A stretch of DNA of 37,232 nt, from positions 1 to 37,232 of the forward strand of contig NZ_AQYG01000029.1 of NCBI RefSeq assembly GCF_000380485.1, given 5' to 3'. A model generated the notes under the pieces. It saw only the letters and a list, made by a program, of their open reading frames with translations, was not told the origin of the DNA and ran no database searches. The stretch is from Jongsikchunia kroppenstedtii DSM 45133 (GTDB lineage: Bacteria > Actinomycetota > Actinomycetes > Mycobacteriales > Mycobacteriaceae). The position numbers and the translations under genes are program-made. Of the stretch, positions 15,931-25,610 are shown in pieces; position 1 is the first letter of the stretch; each line of letters opens with the position of its first letter.

Positions 15931-17255
15931 CCCCGCGCGTCCGGCGGGCCGCTGTGATCTCCGTCCACACCAGTCCTCTGGCGCAGCCGGGCACCGGTGA
16001 CGCGGGCGGCCTGAACGTGTACGTCTGGCAGTCGGCGCTGGAGCTGGCCAAGCGCGGCGTTGAAGTCGAGATCTTCACCCGGGCAACATCATCGGCGGAT
16101 CAGCCGATCGTCGAGGCAGCTCCCGGGGTCCGGGTGCGCAACATCGTCGCGGGACCGTTCGAGGGCCTGGACAAGCGTGACCTCCCCACGCAGCTCTGCG
16201 GTTTCGCGGCCGGCGTGCTGCGCGCGGAGGCGGCGGCGCCGCCGGGCTACTACGACGTGATCCATTCGCACTACTGGTTGTCGGGACAGGTCGGCTGGCT
16301 GGCCCGGGACCGGTGGCGGGTGCCGCTGGTGCACACCGCGCACACTCTGGCGGCGGTGAAGAACGCGGCGCTCGCCGAGGACGACGCGCCGGAACCGGCG
16401 TCGCGGCAGATCGGTGAGCAGCAGGTGGTCGACGAGGCCGATCGGCTCATCGTGAACACCGAAACTGAGGCGCGACAACTGATTTCGATCCACCATGCCG
16501 ACCCGGAGCGCATCGACGTGGTGACCCCGGGTGCCGATCTTTCGCAGTACCGTCCGGGCGACCGGATCGCCGCGCGGGCCGATCTCGGGCTGCCGGCCGA
16601 TGAGATGGTGGTGACCTTTGTCGGCCGCATTCAGCCGCATAAGGCGCCGGATGTGCTGCTGCGCGCCGCGATTCCGCTGCTGCGTGACGGGACGGCCGAT
16701 GGCCGCCGTGTGCGGTTGCTGGTCGTCGGCGGACCGTCGGGATCGGGGCTGGCGCAGCCGACGGCATTGATGGATCTTGCGGGCGAGGCCGGTGTCGCCG
16801 ATCGGGTGACATTCCTGCCGCCGCAGCCGCCGGCGCGGCTGGCCACGATCTACCAGGCATCGGATCTGGTGGCGGTGCCGAGCTTCTCGGAAAGCTTCGG
16901 GCTGGTGGCGATCGAGGCCCAGGCGAGCGGGGTGCCGGTGCTGGCGGCCCGGGTCGGCGGCTTGCCGGTCGCCGTGCGCGACGGGGTGACGGGGGCGCTG
17001 GTCGATGGCCACGACATCGATACGTGGACGGCGGCATTGATCGAGATGCTGTCCGACCGCGATCGGCTCACGCGGATGGGAGTGGCGGCGGTCGCCCACG
17101 CGCAGCGATTCTCGTGGTCCGCGACCGCGGATCGGTTGTTGGACAGCTACATCCGGGCCGGGCAGGCATATCGAAAGCTGATGCGTCAGCGCGATGGTCG
17201 GGGCAGTCGGTCCTTCGGTACCGGCCGGCTCCGCAGGTTGCGGGTGACCTCATGA
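15927..17255 (+). CDS. mshA: D-inositol-3-phosphate glycosyltransferase MshA
   Basis: 442 aa. First enzyme of mycothiol synthesis: it transfers N-acetylglucosamine from UDP-GlcNAc to 1L-myo-inositol-1-phosphate. It is a GT4-family GT-B protein. The N-terminal domain has [20 protein letters not shown] (residues 21-40) and the family-specific [13 protein letters not shown]. The C-terminal donor domain has [15 protein letters not shown] and the EX7E motif ESFGLVAIE with E322/E330. The start is chosen at the 4-bp overlap with the upstream hydrolase; the longer frame reading through that gene is a shadow. The stop overlaps the following YbjN-like gene, again by 4 bp. The length is close to known MshA proteins. 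Confidence 0.95.
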   Translation: MTPRVRRAAVISVHTSPLAQPGTGDAGGLNVYVWQSALELAKRGVEVEIFTRATSSADQPIVEAAPGVRVRNIVAGPFEGLDKRDLPTQLCGFAAGVLRAEAAAPPGYYDVIHSHYWLSGQVGWLARDRWRVPLVHTAHTLAAVKNAALAEDDAPEPASRQIGEQQVVDEADRLIVNTETEARQLISIHHADPERIDVVTPGADLSQYRPGDRIAARADLGLPADEMVVTFVGRIQPHKAPDVLLRAAIPLLRDGTADGRRVRLLVVGGPSGSGLAQPTALMDLAGEAGVADRVTFLPPQPPARLATIYQASDLVAVPSFSESFGLVAIEAQASGVPVLAARVGGLPVAVRDGVTGALVDGHDIDTWTAALIEMLSDRDRLTRMGVAAVAHAQRFSWSATADRLLDSYIRAGQAYRKLMRQRDGRGSRSFGTGRLRRLRVTS

Positions 17256-17797
17256 GCGAGCGTAGCGAGAGTGACTTGCTGGACATGGTGACGGAGGCGC
17301 TCGATGAGCACGAGATCCACTATGAACGGCATGCCTCCGGTGGCCCCGAAACGGTGCTGGTCGTGGAGCTGCCGGGGGAGCGCAAGCTCAAGACCGCGGT
17401 CCAGCTGAGTGTGGGGCGCCAGGGCGTGCGTTTCGAGTCGTTCGTCTGCCGACGGCCGGACGAGGACTTCGAGGACGTGTATCGCTATCTGCTGCAACAG
17501 AACCGAAAGCTGTACGGCGTCGCGTACACGCTCGACAACGTCGGCGACATCTATCTCGTCGGCCGGTGCTCCACGGAGTCGATGACGCCCGACGAACTGG
17601 ATCGGTTCCTCGGTCAGATCCTGGAAGCGGTCAACAAGGATTTCAACCCGTTGCTGGAGTTGGGCTTTCACAGCGCGATCCGCAAGGAATGGGCCTGGCG
17701 CACCTCGCGCGGCGAATCGCTGAAGAACCTGCGAGCGTTCGAGCACCTGATCGAGAAGTCCGAGGACGAATCGAAATCGGACATCGCCGAAACCTAG
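17252..17797 (+). CDS. YbjN-domain protein (Rv0487-like)
   Basis: 181 aa. A YbjN-type fold (Pfam YbjN/type III secretion chaperone-like); the family is linked to stress and motility responses in Escherichia coli, but its biochemical role is unknown. Conserved segments are [24 protein letters not shown] and [12 protein letters not shown]. The start ATG at 17252 overlaps the mshA stop, and the gene follows mshA as in mycobacteria. Its first codons (MSERSES) come from a GAGCG-AGCGAG sequence of the kind repeated at the right edge of the window. The acidic C-terminus ([10 protein letters not shown]) is probably disordered. Confidence 0.9.
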   Translation: MSERSESDLLDMVTEALDEHEIHYERHASGGPETVLVVELPGERKLKTAVQLSVGRQGVRFESFVCRRPDEDFEDVYRYLLQQNRKLYGVAYTLDNVGDIYLVGRCSTESMTPDELDRFLGQILEAVNKDFNPLLELGFHSAIRKEWAWRTSRGESLKNLRAFEHLIEKSEDESKSDIAET

Positions 17798-17848
17798 GTT
17801 GATAGGCTTCGGCGGTCTGTGAACTAAAGCCCCTACGCAGGAGAGTCG

Positions 17849-19471
17849 ATGAGTTTCGCAAGCCCCCACCCACCGGTCGAGATCCCGAATAAGAGCGTGT
17901 TCGACGCGCTGTTCGAGGGCATCACGGAGGCCGACCGCGGCAAGATCGCCGCGATCTTCGCGCCGACCGGCGAAGAACTGACCTACGGCGAGCTGATCGA
18001 CCGAGCCGAGGCGATCGCCGGAGCGCTGGCCGCCCGCGGCATCGGCAAGGGCGACGTGGTCGCGCTCCTGGCCCCGAACCACCCGGCTTTTCTCTGGACG
18101 TTCCACGGAATCCTGCGCGCAGGCGCCACCGCGACCACCATCAACGCGCTGTTCACCCCGGCTGAGATCGCCAAGCAGCTCACCGATTCCCAGGCGAAGA
18201 TGCTCATCACGGTGAGTCCGATGGCGCCGCAGGCGTTGGAGGCGGCGAAGCAGGTCGGCATCGCCGACGATGCCGTCGTCATCCTTGACGGAGAGGGTGC
18301 GGCGTCCGGCCATCCGAACGCACTGGACCTGCTCGGCGCGGGCGCCCCGGCACCGGACGTCACCTTCGATCCGGCCGAACATCTTGCCGTGCTGCCGTAT
18401 TCGTCGGGGACGACCGGTAATCCCAAGGGCGTCATGCTGACTCACCGCAACCTGGTGGCGAATGTGGCGCAGATCGATCCGATCCAGGGCACCACCGCGG
18501 ACGACAAGGTGATGGCGATCCTGCCGTTCTTCCACATCTACGGCATGACCGTGTTGATGAACTCGTCCCTGCTCAACCGGTCGACGCTGGTGATCATGCC
18601 CAAGTTCGACCTGGTGCAGTTCCTCGAATCGATCCAGAACCACCGCGCCACTTTCGCTTTCATCGCGCCACCGGTCGCGGTCGCGCTGGCCAAGCATCCG
18701 CTGATCGACCAGTACGACCTGTCGTCGCTGCGGACGATCGTCTCCGGCGCGGCACCGCTCGACCAGGAGCTCGGGCAGGCGGTCGCGAAGCGGCTGAACA
18801 TCACGATGCTGCAGGGCTTCGGCATGAGCGAGCTCAGCCCGGTCAGCCACATCATCCCCGCCGATGGTGGTGTCGCGATCGCCGGCACCGTGGTGCCGCT
18901 GTCGTCGTCCGGGTGGCCGATCGCCAATACCGAGAACAAGCTGGTCGACCCCCAGACCGGGGATGAGATCCCGCTGCCCCCAGCGGGTTCGGGGATCGAT
19001 GTGCTCAGCGAACCCGGTGAGCTCTGGGTCAAGGGACCCAACGTGATGGCCGGGTATCTGAACAACGCGGAGGCGACCGCCGAGACGCTGGACGCCGACG
19101 GCTACCTGCACACCGGCGACATCGCCCAGGCCGACTCGACCGGACTGGTGTACATCGTCGACCGGCTCAAGGAACTGATCAAGTACAAGGGCTATCAGGT
19201 GCCGCCGGCAGAATTGGAGGCGTTGCTACTGACGCATCCGAAGATCGCCGATGCCGCAGTGGTCGGCGCGATCGAGGAGGGCACCGGCGAAGAGGTGCCG
19301 AAGGCCTTCGTCGTCGCGCAGCCGGGTTCGGAGCTGACGGCCGACGAGGTCATGCAGTTCACCGCGGAACGCGTTGCGCCGCACAAGAAGGTGCGTCAGG
19401 TGGCCTTCATCGAGGCCGTGCCCAAGAGTGCCGCCGGCAAGATTCTACGCAAAGAGCTACGCGGCAAGTAG
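17849..19471 (+). CDS. Acyl-CoA ligase of the 4-coumarate/FadD type
   Basis: 540 aa. Adenylate-forming enzyme that activates a carboxylic acid to its CoA thioester through an acyl-AMP. Visible motifs: the AMP-binding loop YSSGTTGNPKGVMLTH at about 183-198, the LQGFGMSEL adenine-binding motif, the hinge region VDRLKELIKYKGYQVPPAELE, and the catalytic lysine K531 in SAAGKILRKEL. The start ATG at 17849 follows AGGAGA. It stands alone between the ybjN-like gene and a terminator shared with the MFS gene. The sequence resembles plant 4CL-like bacterial ligases; the chain length or aromatic nature of the substrate is not visible. Confidence 0.9.
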   Translation: MSFASPHPPVEIPNKSVFDALFEGITEADRGKIAAIFAPTGEELTYGELIDRAEAIAGALAARGIGKGDVVALLAPNHPAFLWTFHGILRAGATATTINALFTPAEIAKQLTDSQAKMLITVSPMAPQALEAAKQVGIADDAVVILDGEGAASGHPNALDLLGAGAPAPDVTFDPAEHLAVLPYSSGTTGNPKGVMLTHRNLVANVAQIDPIQGTTADDKVMAILPFFHIYGMTVLMNSSLLNRSTLVIMPKFDLVQFLESIQNHRATFAFIAPPVAVALAKHPLIDQYDLSSLRTIVSGAAPLDQELGQAVAKRLNITMLQGFGMSELSPVSHIIPADGGVAIAGTVVPLSSSGWPIANTENKLVDPQTGDEIPLPPAGSGIDVLSEPGELWVKGPNVMAGYLNNAEATAETLDADGYLHTGDIAQADSTGLVYIVDRLKELIKYKGYQVPPAELEALLLTHPKIADAAVVGAIEEGTGEEVPKAFVVAQPGSELTADEVMQFTAERVAPHKKVRQVAFIEAVPKSAAGKILRKELRGK

Positions 19472-19484
19472 ACCGAAATGTGAA

Positions 19485-19513
19485 GGGGCGGACCGAGAAT
19501 CTCGGCCCGCCCC
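19485..19513. terminator. Bidirectional terminator between the acyl-CoA ligase and MFS genes
   Basis: GGGGCGG-a-CCGAGA pairs with TCTCGG-c-CCGCCCC around a minimal loop, one mismatch in a 14-bp GC-rich stem. It sits 14 bp after the ligase stop and 16 bp after the MFS stop, and is symmetric, so it can serve both convergent genes. Confidence 0.75.
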
Positions 19514-19528
19514 CTCCCCGTCTCGTCG

Positions 19529-21001
19529 TCAGTCGGCCGCTGCGACGGTGACCGGTTCCTCGATCGTCTCGACGACGTTCTCGGACTTGTCATCGCGGGG
19601 GATGGCCACGGTGAGAGCCACCGCGATCGCCGCCGCGGCGAAGCCGAGGATGAATACCATCCGGTAGGCGGTCAGGTCGGGGATGTCCTTGCCCGCCAGG
19701 TGCACCACCGAACTGGTGAGGACGGTCGCCATCAGCGCCGACGCCACCGACGTGCCGATCGACCGCATCAACGAGTTGAAGCCGTTGGCCGAGCCCATCT
19801 CGGAGACCGGCACCGCGCCCATGATGAGCGCGGGCATCGCCGAGTATGCGATGCCGACACCGCCGAACGTGATGATCGCGGCGATCATCAGCTGCCACGG
19901 TTCGTGGATCAACGCCAGCGCGGACAGGTAGCCGACGCCGATGACGCTGCAGCCGAGCATCAGCGTGTAGCGCGGGCCGAACCGCCCGATCAGCCGGCTC
20001 GACACCGGCGACATCAGCATCATCGTGAGGCCGCCGGGGACCAGCCACCAGCCGGTCATCAGCATCGACTGCCCCATGCCGAAATCGAGGGCACCGGGCA
20101 CGTGCGGCGTCTGCATCAGCGGCGACGCGGCCAGCTGCAGGCCCATCAGCGAGAATCCGGTGAAGATCGACGCGACGTTGGTCAGCAGCACCTTGCGCTG
20201 ACCGGCGAGGCGCAGGTTGACCAGCGGGGTCGTCGCGCGGAGTTCGTGGGCGCCCCAGATCAGCAGCACGATGACGCCGCCGATGCCCAGTCCCAGCGTG
20301 ATGGGCCCGGTCCAGCCCCACGACTTGCCCTTGCTGATCGCCAGCAGCACGCAGATCAGGCCGATCGTCATCAGGATGGTGCCGATGGTGTCGAACGATC
20401 CGGGCGTGCGGTGCGCGGACTCGGCGACGAAGATCAGCACGGTCGCGAAGACGATGATGGCGAGCACGGCGCAGACCCAGAACAGCACCTGCCAGTGGAA
20501 ATGCTCGGGGATATAGGCGGCGATCGGCATGCCGATCGCGCCGCCGACGCCCAGGGTCGCGCTCATGGTGGCGATGGCCCCGGAGACCCGGTGCGGTGGC
20601 AGTTCGTCGCGCAGCAGGCTGATGCCGACCGGGATGACGCCGGCGGCGATGCCCTGCAGGGCGCGGCCGACGATCATCGGGCCCAGGCTGTCGAACAGGG
20701 CGCAGACCACGGACCCGACGATCATCGAGCCGATGCTGAACAGGATCACCCGGCGCTTGCCGAACATGTCGGCCAGACGTCCGCTGATCGGCACGATCAC
20801 GGCGGCGGCCAGCAGGGTGGCGGTGACCACCCAGAGCGCGTTCTCCGACGAGGTGTGCAGGTACTCGGGCAGCTTGCCGACGATCGGGACGACCAGCGAC
20901 ATCATGAACGACGCCAGCAGTCCGCAGGAACACAGCACCGAGATGAGGACGGTCGGGTTCGCGTTGCCGACCCGCTTCGAAGAAGTGCTCACTAGTTGCA
21001 T
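19529..21001 (-). CDS. MFS drug-efflux transporter (DHA2/EmrB type, 14-span)
   Basis: 490 aa. Proton-driven exporter of the major facilitator superfamily. Motif A is [15 protein letters not shown] after the second span, and motif C-like sequence is seen in [17 protein letters not shown]. About 14 membrane segments put it with the DHA2 group (EmrB, LfrA-like). The C-terminus is acidic. I used ATG at 21001. An inverted repeat lies just upstream, which suggests a TetR- or MarR-type repressor, but no such gene is next to it. Substrates are unknown; drugs, dyes or lipids are common for the group. Confidence 0.9.
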   Translation of the reverse strand: MQLVSTSSKRVGNANPTVLISVLCSCGLLASFMMSLVVPIVGKLPEYLHTSSENALWVVTATLLAAAVIVPISGRLADMFGKRRVILFSIGSMIVGSVVCALFDSLGPMIVGRALQGIAAGVIPVGISLLRDELPPHRVSGAIATMSATLGVGGAIGMPIAAYIPEHFHWQVLFWVCAVLAIIVFATVLIFVAESAHRTPGSFDTIGTILMTIGLICVLLAISKGKSWGWTGPITLGLGIGGVIVLLIWGAHELRATTPLVNLRLAGQRKVLLTNVASIFTGFSLMGLQLAASPLMQTPHVPGALDFGMGQSMLMTGWWLVPGGLTMMLMSPVSSRLIGRFGPRYTLMLGCSVIGVGYLSALALIHEPWQLMIAAIITFGGVGIAYSAMPALIMGAVPVSEMGSANGFNSLMRSIGTSVASALMATVLTSSVVHLAGKDIPDLTAYRMVFILGFAAAAIAVALTVAIPRDDKSENVVETIEEPVTVAAAD

Positions 21002-21010
21002 GCTGCACGC

Positions 21011-21030
21011 ATTTGTTCATCTATACAAAT
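21011..21030 (-). promoter_or_regulatory. Inverted-repeat operator candidate of the MFS gene
   Basis: ATTTGT (21011-21016) and ACAAAT (21025-21030) are separated by 8 bp. The repeat lies 10 bp upstream of the MFS start in the only AT-rich stretch of this gap. It has the look of a TetR/MarR-family operator; the repressor must be encoded elsewhere. Confidence 0.45.
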
Positions 21031-21100
21031 CGGACAGATCGCCGGGCCGGGGCCAACCGCACCGATCACCGCCGCCGCGGACTATGCGAAACTGTCCGCC

Positions 21101-21844
21101 ATGAGCAACGGCACCCTGATCCTCATGCGTCACGGCCAGAGTGAATGGAACGAATCGAACCAGTTCACCGGGTGGGTGGACGTGCCGCTGACCGATCTCG
21201 GGCGCACCGAGGCGCAGCGGGCGGGCGAGCTGTTGGTGGAGCACAACGTCCTGCCGGATGTGCTGTACACCTCACTGCTGCTGCGTGCCATCGATACCGC
21301 GCAGATCGCGCTCAAGGCGGCCGACCGTCACTGGATCCCGGTCGTGCGCGACTGGCGGCTCAACGAGCGGCACTACGGGCGCCTGCAAGGCCTGGACAAG
21401 GCGCAGACCAAGGCCGAGTTCGGCAACGAGCAGTTCATGCTCTGGCGTCGCAGCTATGACACCCCGCCGCCGCCGATCGCCGCCGACGACAAGTACAGCC
21501 AGGTCGGCGACCCGCGCTATGCCGGCATCGAGGTGCCGCTGACGGAATGCCTCAAGGACGTGGTCGATCGGCTGATCCCGTACTTCATCGAGACCATCGG
21601 CGCGGATCTACGCGCCGACAAGACGGTGCTGGTCGCCGCGCACGGCAACTCGCTGCGGGCGCTGGTCAAGTACCTCGATGAGATCTCCGACGCGGACATC
21701 GCCGAGCTGAACATCCCGACCGGCAACCCGCTGGTGTACCGGCTCGACGCCGATCTCAAGCCGGTCGGCAAGGCCGAGTACCTCGATCCGGAGGCGGCAG
21801 CGGCGGGTGCCGCGGCGGTTGCGGCACAGGGCGATTCGAAGTAG
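21101..21844 (+). CDS. gpmA: 2,3-bisphosphoglycerate-dependent phosphoglycerate mutase
   Basis: 247 aa. Interconverts 3- and 2-phosphoglycerate in glycolysis and gluconeogenesis. The phosphohistidine motif is [10 protein letters not shown] with H11; the substrate loop is [11 protein letters not shown] (E89-Y92), and the second catalytic histidine lies in [17 protein letters not shown]. The start ATG at 21101 gives the canonical [13 protein letters not shown]-terminus. The C-terminus is an Ala-rich tail ([12 protein letters not shown]), as in actinobacterial homologues. Its position before senX3 matches mycobacteria. Confidence 0.96.
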   Translation: MSNGTLILMRHGQSEWNESNQFTGWVDVPLTDLGRTEAQRAGELLVEHNVLPDVLYTSLLLRAIDTAQIALKAADRHWIPVVRDWRLNERHYGRLQGLDKAQTKAEFGNEQFMLWRRSYDTPPPPIAADDKYSQVGDPRYAGIEVPLTECLKDVVDRLIPYFIETIGADLRADKTVLVAAHGNSLRALVKYLDEISDADIAELNIPTGNPLVYRLDADLKPVGKAEYLDPEAAAAGAAAVAAQGDSK

Positions 21845-21934
21845 TCGCCCGTTCGCGTGCTTTGCCACGCTGAATACCATTTTGACCGGTTTATCCGGAT
21901 GCCACGGCGCTGAGGTCGCGACTACTCTTGTTGC

Positions 21935-22279
21935 ATGAGTGCAGATTCGGCAGCTGGTGTTTCGGGGGCCAGGAAAGATTCCGGCGGCGGGGCGGATCGC
22001 GTCGAGGTGGAGCATTCGCCCGCCCGTGAGCGTTATCTGGCGTCGGTGGGCGGCGAGCCGGTCGGCTACGTCGACTATGTCGCCGAACCGGAGCGGATGG
22101 TGCTCACCCACACCGTCGTCCATGACCGCTACGCCGGGCGCGGCTATGCCGGGCAGTTGGTCCGCTATGTTCTCGACGACATTCGGGCGTCGGGCAAGAA
22201 GGTGGTTCCGGTCTGCTCCTATGTCGTCACCTACATCGAACGGCATCCGGAGTACCAGGATCTCGTCGACGCGAGCTGA
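21935..22279 (+). CDS. Small GNAT-fold acetyltransferase (YjdJ type)
   Basis: 114 aa. The compact single-domain N-acetyltransferase of the Acetyltransf_CG group: VGYVDYVAEPERMVLTHTVV gives the central strands, and DRYAGRGYAGQLVRYVLDDI is the acetyl-CoA-binding R/Q-x-x-G-x-G/A loop and helix. VPVCSYVVTYIERHPEYQDLV is the conserved C-terminal segment of this group. The N-terminal ~20 residues are low-complexity. The substrate is unknown; family members are implicated in metabolite or protein acetylation. It ends in a GC-rich terminator. Confidence 0.88.
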   Translation: MSADSAAGVSGARKDSGGGADRVEVEHSPARERYLASVGGEPVGYVDYVAEPERMVLTHTVVHDRYAGRGYAGQLVRYVLDDIRASGKKVVPVCSYVVTYIERHPEYQDLVDAS

Positions 22280-22291
22280 CCACGGCCTGAT

Positions 22292-22317
22292 TGCGGCCGC
22301 CCCTGTGGCGGGCCGCA
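22292..22317 (+). terminator. Hairpin terminator of the GNAT gene
   Basis: TGCGGCCGCC pairs with GGCGGGCCGCA (one bulged base) around CCTGT, 12 bp after the stop codon, followed by CATTCTTC. The position isolates the senX3-regX3 promoter region. Confidence 0.65.
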
Positions 22318-22420
22318 CATTCTTCTCCGGAAACCCGTGAATTCGGCCAATTCGTGGTGAACATCGGCCCAACAAGCCGTCGCTGGCTTGTTACTGCGAA
22401 CCGGGCTGATCAGACTGCAG

Positions 22421-22437
22421 GGGTGAACGGTTCACCC
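22421..22437 (+). promoter_or_regulatory. Candidate RegX3/PHO-type site upstream of senX3
   Basis: GGGTGAAC-G-GTTCACCC is a perfect 17-bp palindrome 63 bp before the senX3 start. It contains GTTCACC, the half-site typical of actinobacterial phosphate regulators, on both strands; another GTGAAC occurs about 70 bp upstream. Autoregulation by RegX3 is known in mycobacteria. TAGGAT just before the GTG start could be a -10 for a nearly leaderless transcript. Confidence 0.55.
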
Positions 22438-22499
22438 GCGATAACGGCAGTCGCCCCGGCAGGCCGGACGCCGTTTACCTATCACAGTAGGATTTCGCT

Positions 22500-23846
22500 G
22501 TGACCGCTGGCATCGTCGTGGCCGCCGTCCTGGTGGCCCTGGTTTGTGGTGGCTGCGTCGGATGGCTCCTGGCGCGCCGCTGGCGCGGGCGCGAGGTGCC
22601 GCTGGATCTGAGCGGGCTGGCCGAGGACGCCGTGTCGGCGCGGCGCGCCATCGAGGCCGATGAGGTCGACGAAGAGCGCATGTCGGTCGCGACGCTGCTG
22701 AATCTGGTCGTCCGCAGTTCCGAGAACGGGATCGCCGTGGTCGACGCGCTGCGGGACGTCGTGATGTTCAACCCGCGCGCCGCCGACCTCGGCATCGTCC
22801 ACGGCCGCCTGTTGGACGACCGCGCCTGGGAGTTCGCCAACCAGGCGCTGCGCACCGGTGTCGACGTCTCCTTCGACCTGTCCGCGCCGGCGCCGAGCGC
22901 CGGGCTGGTCGCCACCGGCCGCCTCGTCGCCCAGCCGGGTATCGCGACCCGCTGTCTCGCGCGCGTGGTCAGCGGCGGCGACAACGAGCGCTACGTCGTC
23001 ATCTACGCCCAGGACGACACCGAGAATCTGCGCGTAGAGGCCACCCGCCGCGACTTCGTCGCCAACGTGTCGCACGAGCTGAAGACCCCGGTCGGCGCGA
23101 TCGGGCTGCTCACCGAGGCGCTGCTCGAATCGGTGGATGATCCGGAATCGGTGCGGCACTTCGGAAAACGAGTGCTGACCGAGTCGAACCGGATGGGCAA
23201 CATGGTCAACGAGTTGATCGCGTTGTCGCGACTGCAGGGTGCCGAGGGCCTGCCGGATCTCGAGGATGTGGACGTCGACGAGCTGGTCGCCGAGGCCATC
23301 GCGCGGGCGCAGGTCGCGGCCGAGGCCGCCGAGATCACCTTGGCGACAGACGATCCCAGCGGCCTGATGGTGCGCGGCGACCGAACGTTGCTGCTCACCG
23401 CGCTGAACAACCTGATCACCAACGCGATCGCCTACTCGCCGCCGCGCACCCAGGTGTCCGTGAGCCGGCGCGTGGTGCGGTCGGTGACCGGTCCGATGGT
23501 CGCGATAGCCGTCACCGACCGCGGCATCGGTATCGCGCCGAGCCATCAGGCCCGTGTCTTCGAGCGGTTCTTCCGCGTCGACAAGGCGCGTTCGCGGATG
23601 ACGGGCGGCACCGGCCTGGGACTGGCGATCGTGAAACATGTTGCCGCCAACCACAACGGCGCGATCAATCTGTGGAGTCGGCCGGGCACCGGATCCACCT
23701 TCACCCTGACCATCCCGCAGGCCCCGGGCACCCATTCGCCCAGCGTCGAACCCGCGGACGCGGCGGGACCGTCCGTCGCGCCGGCTGCCACGGAGGACCC
23801 GCAATCGTCGAAGGATCTGGGCGCCGCCCCGGCGCTCAGCGAATAG
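22500..23846 (+). CDS. senX3: Phosphate-responsive sensor histidine kinase SenX3
   Basis: 448 aa. Sensor of the SenX3-RegX3 phosphate-limitation system. One N-terminal membrane segment (residues ~3-25) is followed by a short coiled linker, a PAS-like domain ([23 protein letters not shown]) and the kinase core: [22 protein letters not shown] with H192, N-box [12 protein letters not shown]1 VTDRGIGIA, and G2 [14 protein letters not shown]. The Pro/Ala-rich C-terminal 50 residues are probably disordered and are longer than I recall for the M. tuberculosis protein. The start is GTG at 22500, with no clear Shine-Dalgarno sequence. The spacer to regX3 is only 34 bp, with no MIRU-type repeats. Confidence 0.94.
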   Translation: MTAGIVVAAVLVALVCGGCVGWLLARRWRGREVPLDLSGLAEDAVSARRAIEADEVDEERMSVATLLNLVVRSSENGIAVVDALRDVVMFNPRAADLGIVHGRLLDDRAWEFANQALRTGVDVSFDLSAPAPSAGLVATGRLVAQPGIATRCLARVVSGGDNERYVVIYAQDDTENLRVEATRRDFVANVSHELKTPVGAIGLLTEALLESVDDPESVRHFGKRVLTESNRMGNMVNELIALSRLQGAEGLPDLEDVDVDELVAEAIARAQVAAEAAEITLATDDPSGLMVRGDRTLLLTALNNLITNAIAYSPPRTQVSVSRRVVRSVTGPMVAIAVTDRGIGIAPSHQARVFERFFRVDKARSRMTGGTGLGLAIVKHVAANHNGAINLWSRPGTGSTFTLTIPQAPGTHSPSVEPADAAGPSVAPAATEDPQSSKDLGAAPALSE

Positions 23847-23880
23847 AAGGAACAGCGTTGAACAGGAAAGAGCAGGACCG

Positions 23881-24570
23881 GTGACGCACATACTTATCGT
23901 CGAGGACGAGGAATCGTTGGCCGATCCCTTGGCCTTCCTTCTCCGCAAGGAGGGCTTCGAGACGACGGTCGTGACCGATGGCAACACCGCGTTGACCGAG
24001 TTCGACCGCGTCGGGCCGGACATCGTCCTGCTGGACCTGATGCTGCCGGGGCAGTCCGGCACCGAGGTATGCAAGGCGATCCGGTCCAAGTCGAGCACCC
24101 CGGTCATCATGGTGACAGCCCGCGACAGCGAGATCGACAAGGTCGTCGGACTCGAGCTGGGCGCCGATGACTATGTGACCAAGCCGTATTCGGCCCGTGA
24201 GCTGATCGCACGGATCCGGGCGGTGCTGCGCCGCGGGGCCGACTCGGGCGACGACGGCGAGTACGACGACGGCGTGCTCGAGGCCGGCCCGGTGACGATG
24301 GATGTGGAGCGCCACATCGTGGCGGTCAACGGCGACGCGATCACCTTGCCGCTCAAGGAGTTCGATCTCCTCGAGTACCTGATGCGCAACACCGGTCGGG
24401 TGCTGACCCGCGGCCAGCTGATCGACCGCGTCTGGGGCGCCGACTATGTGGGCGACACCAAGACGCTCGACGTGCACGTCAAACGTCTGCGGTCGAAGAT
24501 CGAGTCGGATCCGGGCAGCCCCAAGCACCTGGTGACCGTTCGCGGCCTCGGCTACAAGCTCGAGCCGTAG
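23881..24570 (+). CDS. regX3: OmpR/PhoB-type response regulator RegX3
   Basis: 229 aa. Partner of SenX3; controls phosphate-uptake and envelope genes. Receiver: acidic pocket E8/D9, phosphoacceptor D52 (VLLDLMLPG), T79 (MVTAR), K101 (VTKPYSARELIARI). A C-terminal winged helix follows, with LPLKEFDLLEYLMRNTGRVLTR and TKTLDVHVKRLRSKIE, ending in VRGLGYKLEP. The GTG at 23881 gives a standard-length protein. Its TAG stop lies in the left arm of a 111-bp palindrome shared with the convergent gene. Confidence 0.95.
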   Translation: MTHILIVEDEESLADPLAFLLRKEGFETTVVTDGNTALTEFDRVGPDIVLLDLMLPGQSGTEVCKAIRSKSSTPVIMVTARDSEIDKVVGLELGADDYVTKPYSARELIARIRAVLRRGADSGDDGEYDDGVLEAGPVTMDVERHIVAVNGDAITLPLKEFDLLEYLMRNTGRVLTRGQLIDRVWGADYVGDTKTLDVHVKRLRSKIESDPGSPKHLVTVRGLGYKLEP

Positions 24571-24677
24571 CCGGCGCCAGATGAACGCCTGGCTGCGTTA
24601 TCGCTCCTACCCGCAAGGGGAAGCGCCTTAGCGGGCAGGAGCGAAACTTGCCACGCGTTCATCTGATCACCGGCTAC
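24567..24677. terminator. 111-bp palindrome spanning the convergent ends of regX3 and the Rv0495c-like gene
   Basis: Both arms start with GTAGCCGG, containing the TAG stop codons of the two convergent genes. Then come a short mismatch, AGATGAACGC, a further TGGC, an internal loop, CGCTCCT, and CCCGC with AAGG closing a 7-base apex. The arms are 24567-24618 and 24626-24677. RNA from either strand would fold into one long interrupted stem. It lacks a U-tract, so its role as terminator is inferred from position. Confidence 0.8.
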
Positions 24678-25525
24678 TCAGCTGGGTGCTGGGCGTACTT
24701 GAGATCGCCTTCGCGGCGGGTGGTGGCCTGGGCGGTCGCCGGGTGAATAGCGATGAGCCCCAGCCCGTTTCGCCGCCTGCAGGCGTCGGCCAAGACCTCG
24801 TAGGCAGCAGCGCCGATCAGTTCGATCAGCTCGGGCTTGTACGACTCCCAGACCTGCTGGGCGCCGATATGCGCGTCGGGTGATCCGGAGCAGTACCACT
24901 TGAGATCCTCGCCGCCGGAACCCCAACCGCGCCGGTCGAATTCGGTGATCGTCGACTTGAGCACCTGGCTGCCGTCGGGGCGTTCCACCCAGTCCTGCTC
25001 GCGCCGTACCGGCAGCTGCCAGCAGACCTCGGGCTTGACCGTCAGCGGTTCCAGGCCCTTGCGCAGCGCCATCGAGTGCAGCGCGCAGCCGGCGCCGCCG
25101 GCGAAGCCGGGCCGATTCAAGAAGATGCACGCACCCTTGTGGCGTCGCGTCTTCAGGGCGGGCTCGTCGTCCAGCTCGTCCTCTTCGAGATAGCCGCGCT
25201 TGCCGAGGGGATCCTTGCCGGAGCCCTTCTCGTAGAACTGCCAGTCGTCGGGCGTGAGCATCGCAACACCCTTGGCCAGCTTCTTGCGGTCGGCTTTGTC
25301 CGACAGGAACGCGCCGTGCGTGCAGCAGCCGTCGTTGTCGCGGCCCTCCACGATGCCGCGGCAGGCGGGGGTGCCGAACACGCATGTCCAATGCGACATC
25401 AGCCAGGTCAGGTCGGCGCTGATCAGGTGCTCGGAGTCGGTGGGGTCGGTGAACTCGAACCATTCGCGCGGAAAGTCCAGCGGCACCTCCGGCGCGGGTG
25501 GGGTGGACGCAGTGACGTCCGTCAT
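24674..25525 (-). CDS. Cysteine-rich conserved protein of unknown function (Rv0495c-like)
   Basis: 283 aa. No established function. Conserved cysteines occur in clusters: C48 and C55 ([11 protein letters not shown]), C67/C68 (DGCCTHGAF), C133 and C147 ([20 protein letters not shown]), C168 (EVCWQLP) and one in KWYCSGS. The spacing, with CC and a GC-x-LH element, is reminiscent of metal- or Fe-S-binding YkgJ/DUF3109-type proteins, but I cannot confirm membership. I chose ATG at 25525 (MTDVTAST); the longer frame would run into the divergent ppx promoter and start. It keeps its place between regX3 and ppx as in M. tuberculosis. Convergent with regX3 through the shared palindrome. Confidence 0.85.
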   Translation of the reverse strand: MTDVTASTPPAPEVPLDFPREWFEFTDPTDSEHLISADLTWLMSHWTCVFGTPACRGIVEGRDNDGCCTHGAFLSDKADRKKLAKGVAMLTPDDWQFYEKGSGKDPLGKRGYLEEDELDDEPALKTRRHKGACIFLNRPGFAGGAGCALHSMALRKGLEPLTVKPEVCWQLPVRREQDWVERPDGSQVLKSTITEFDRRGWGSGGEDLKWYCSGSPDAHIGAQQVWESYKPELIELIGAAAYEVLADACRRRNGLGLIAIHPATAQATTRREGDLKYAQHPAE

Positions 25526-25610
25526 GGGTTCTGGGTCTACTGCGGATTCCGGGTTGATCTGCTGGCCTGCCTGCACAACTGAACACGGTAGACGCACTAA
25601 GTTGGGTCTT

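Noticed and set aside
17186-19111. 641-residue minus-strand open frame over the ybjN-like and acyl-CoA ligase genes
   Set aside because: No recognisable motifs and low-complexity composition; a shadow of two well-supported genes.
23847-23880. MIRU-type repeats in the senX3-regX3 spacer, as in M. tuberculosis
   Set aside because: The spacer is only 34 bp and has no repeats.
22482-24140. 552-residue minus-strand open frame opposite senX3-regX3
   Set aside because: Antisense shadow; senX3 and regX3 have complete catalytic motifs on the plus strand.
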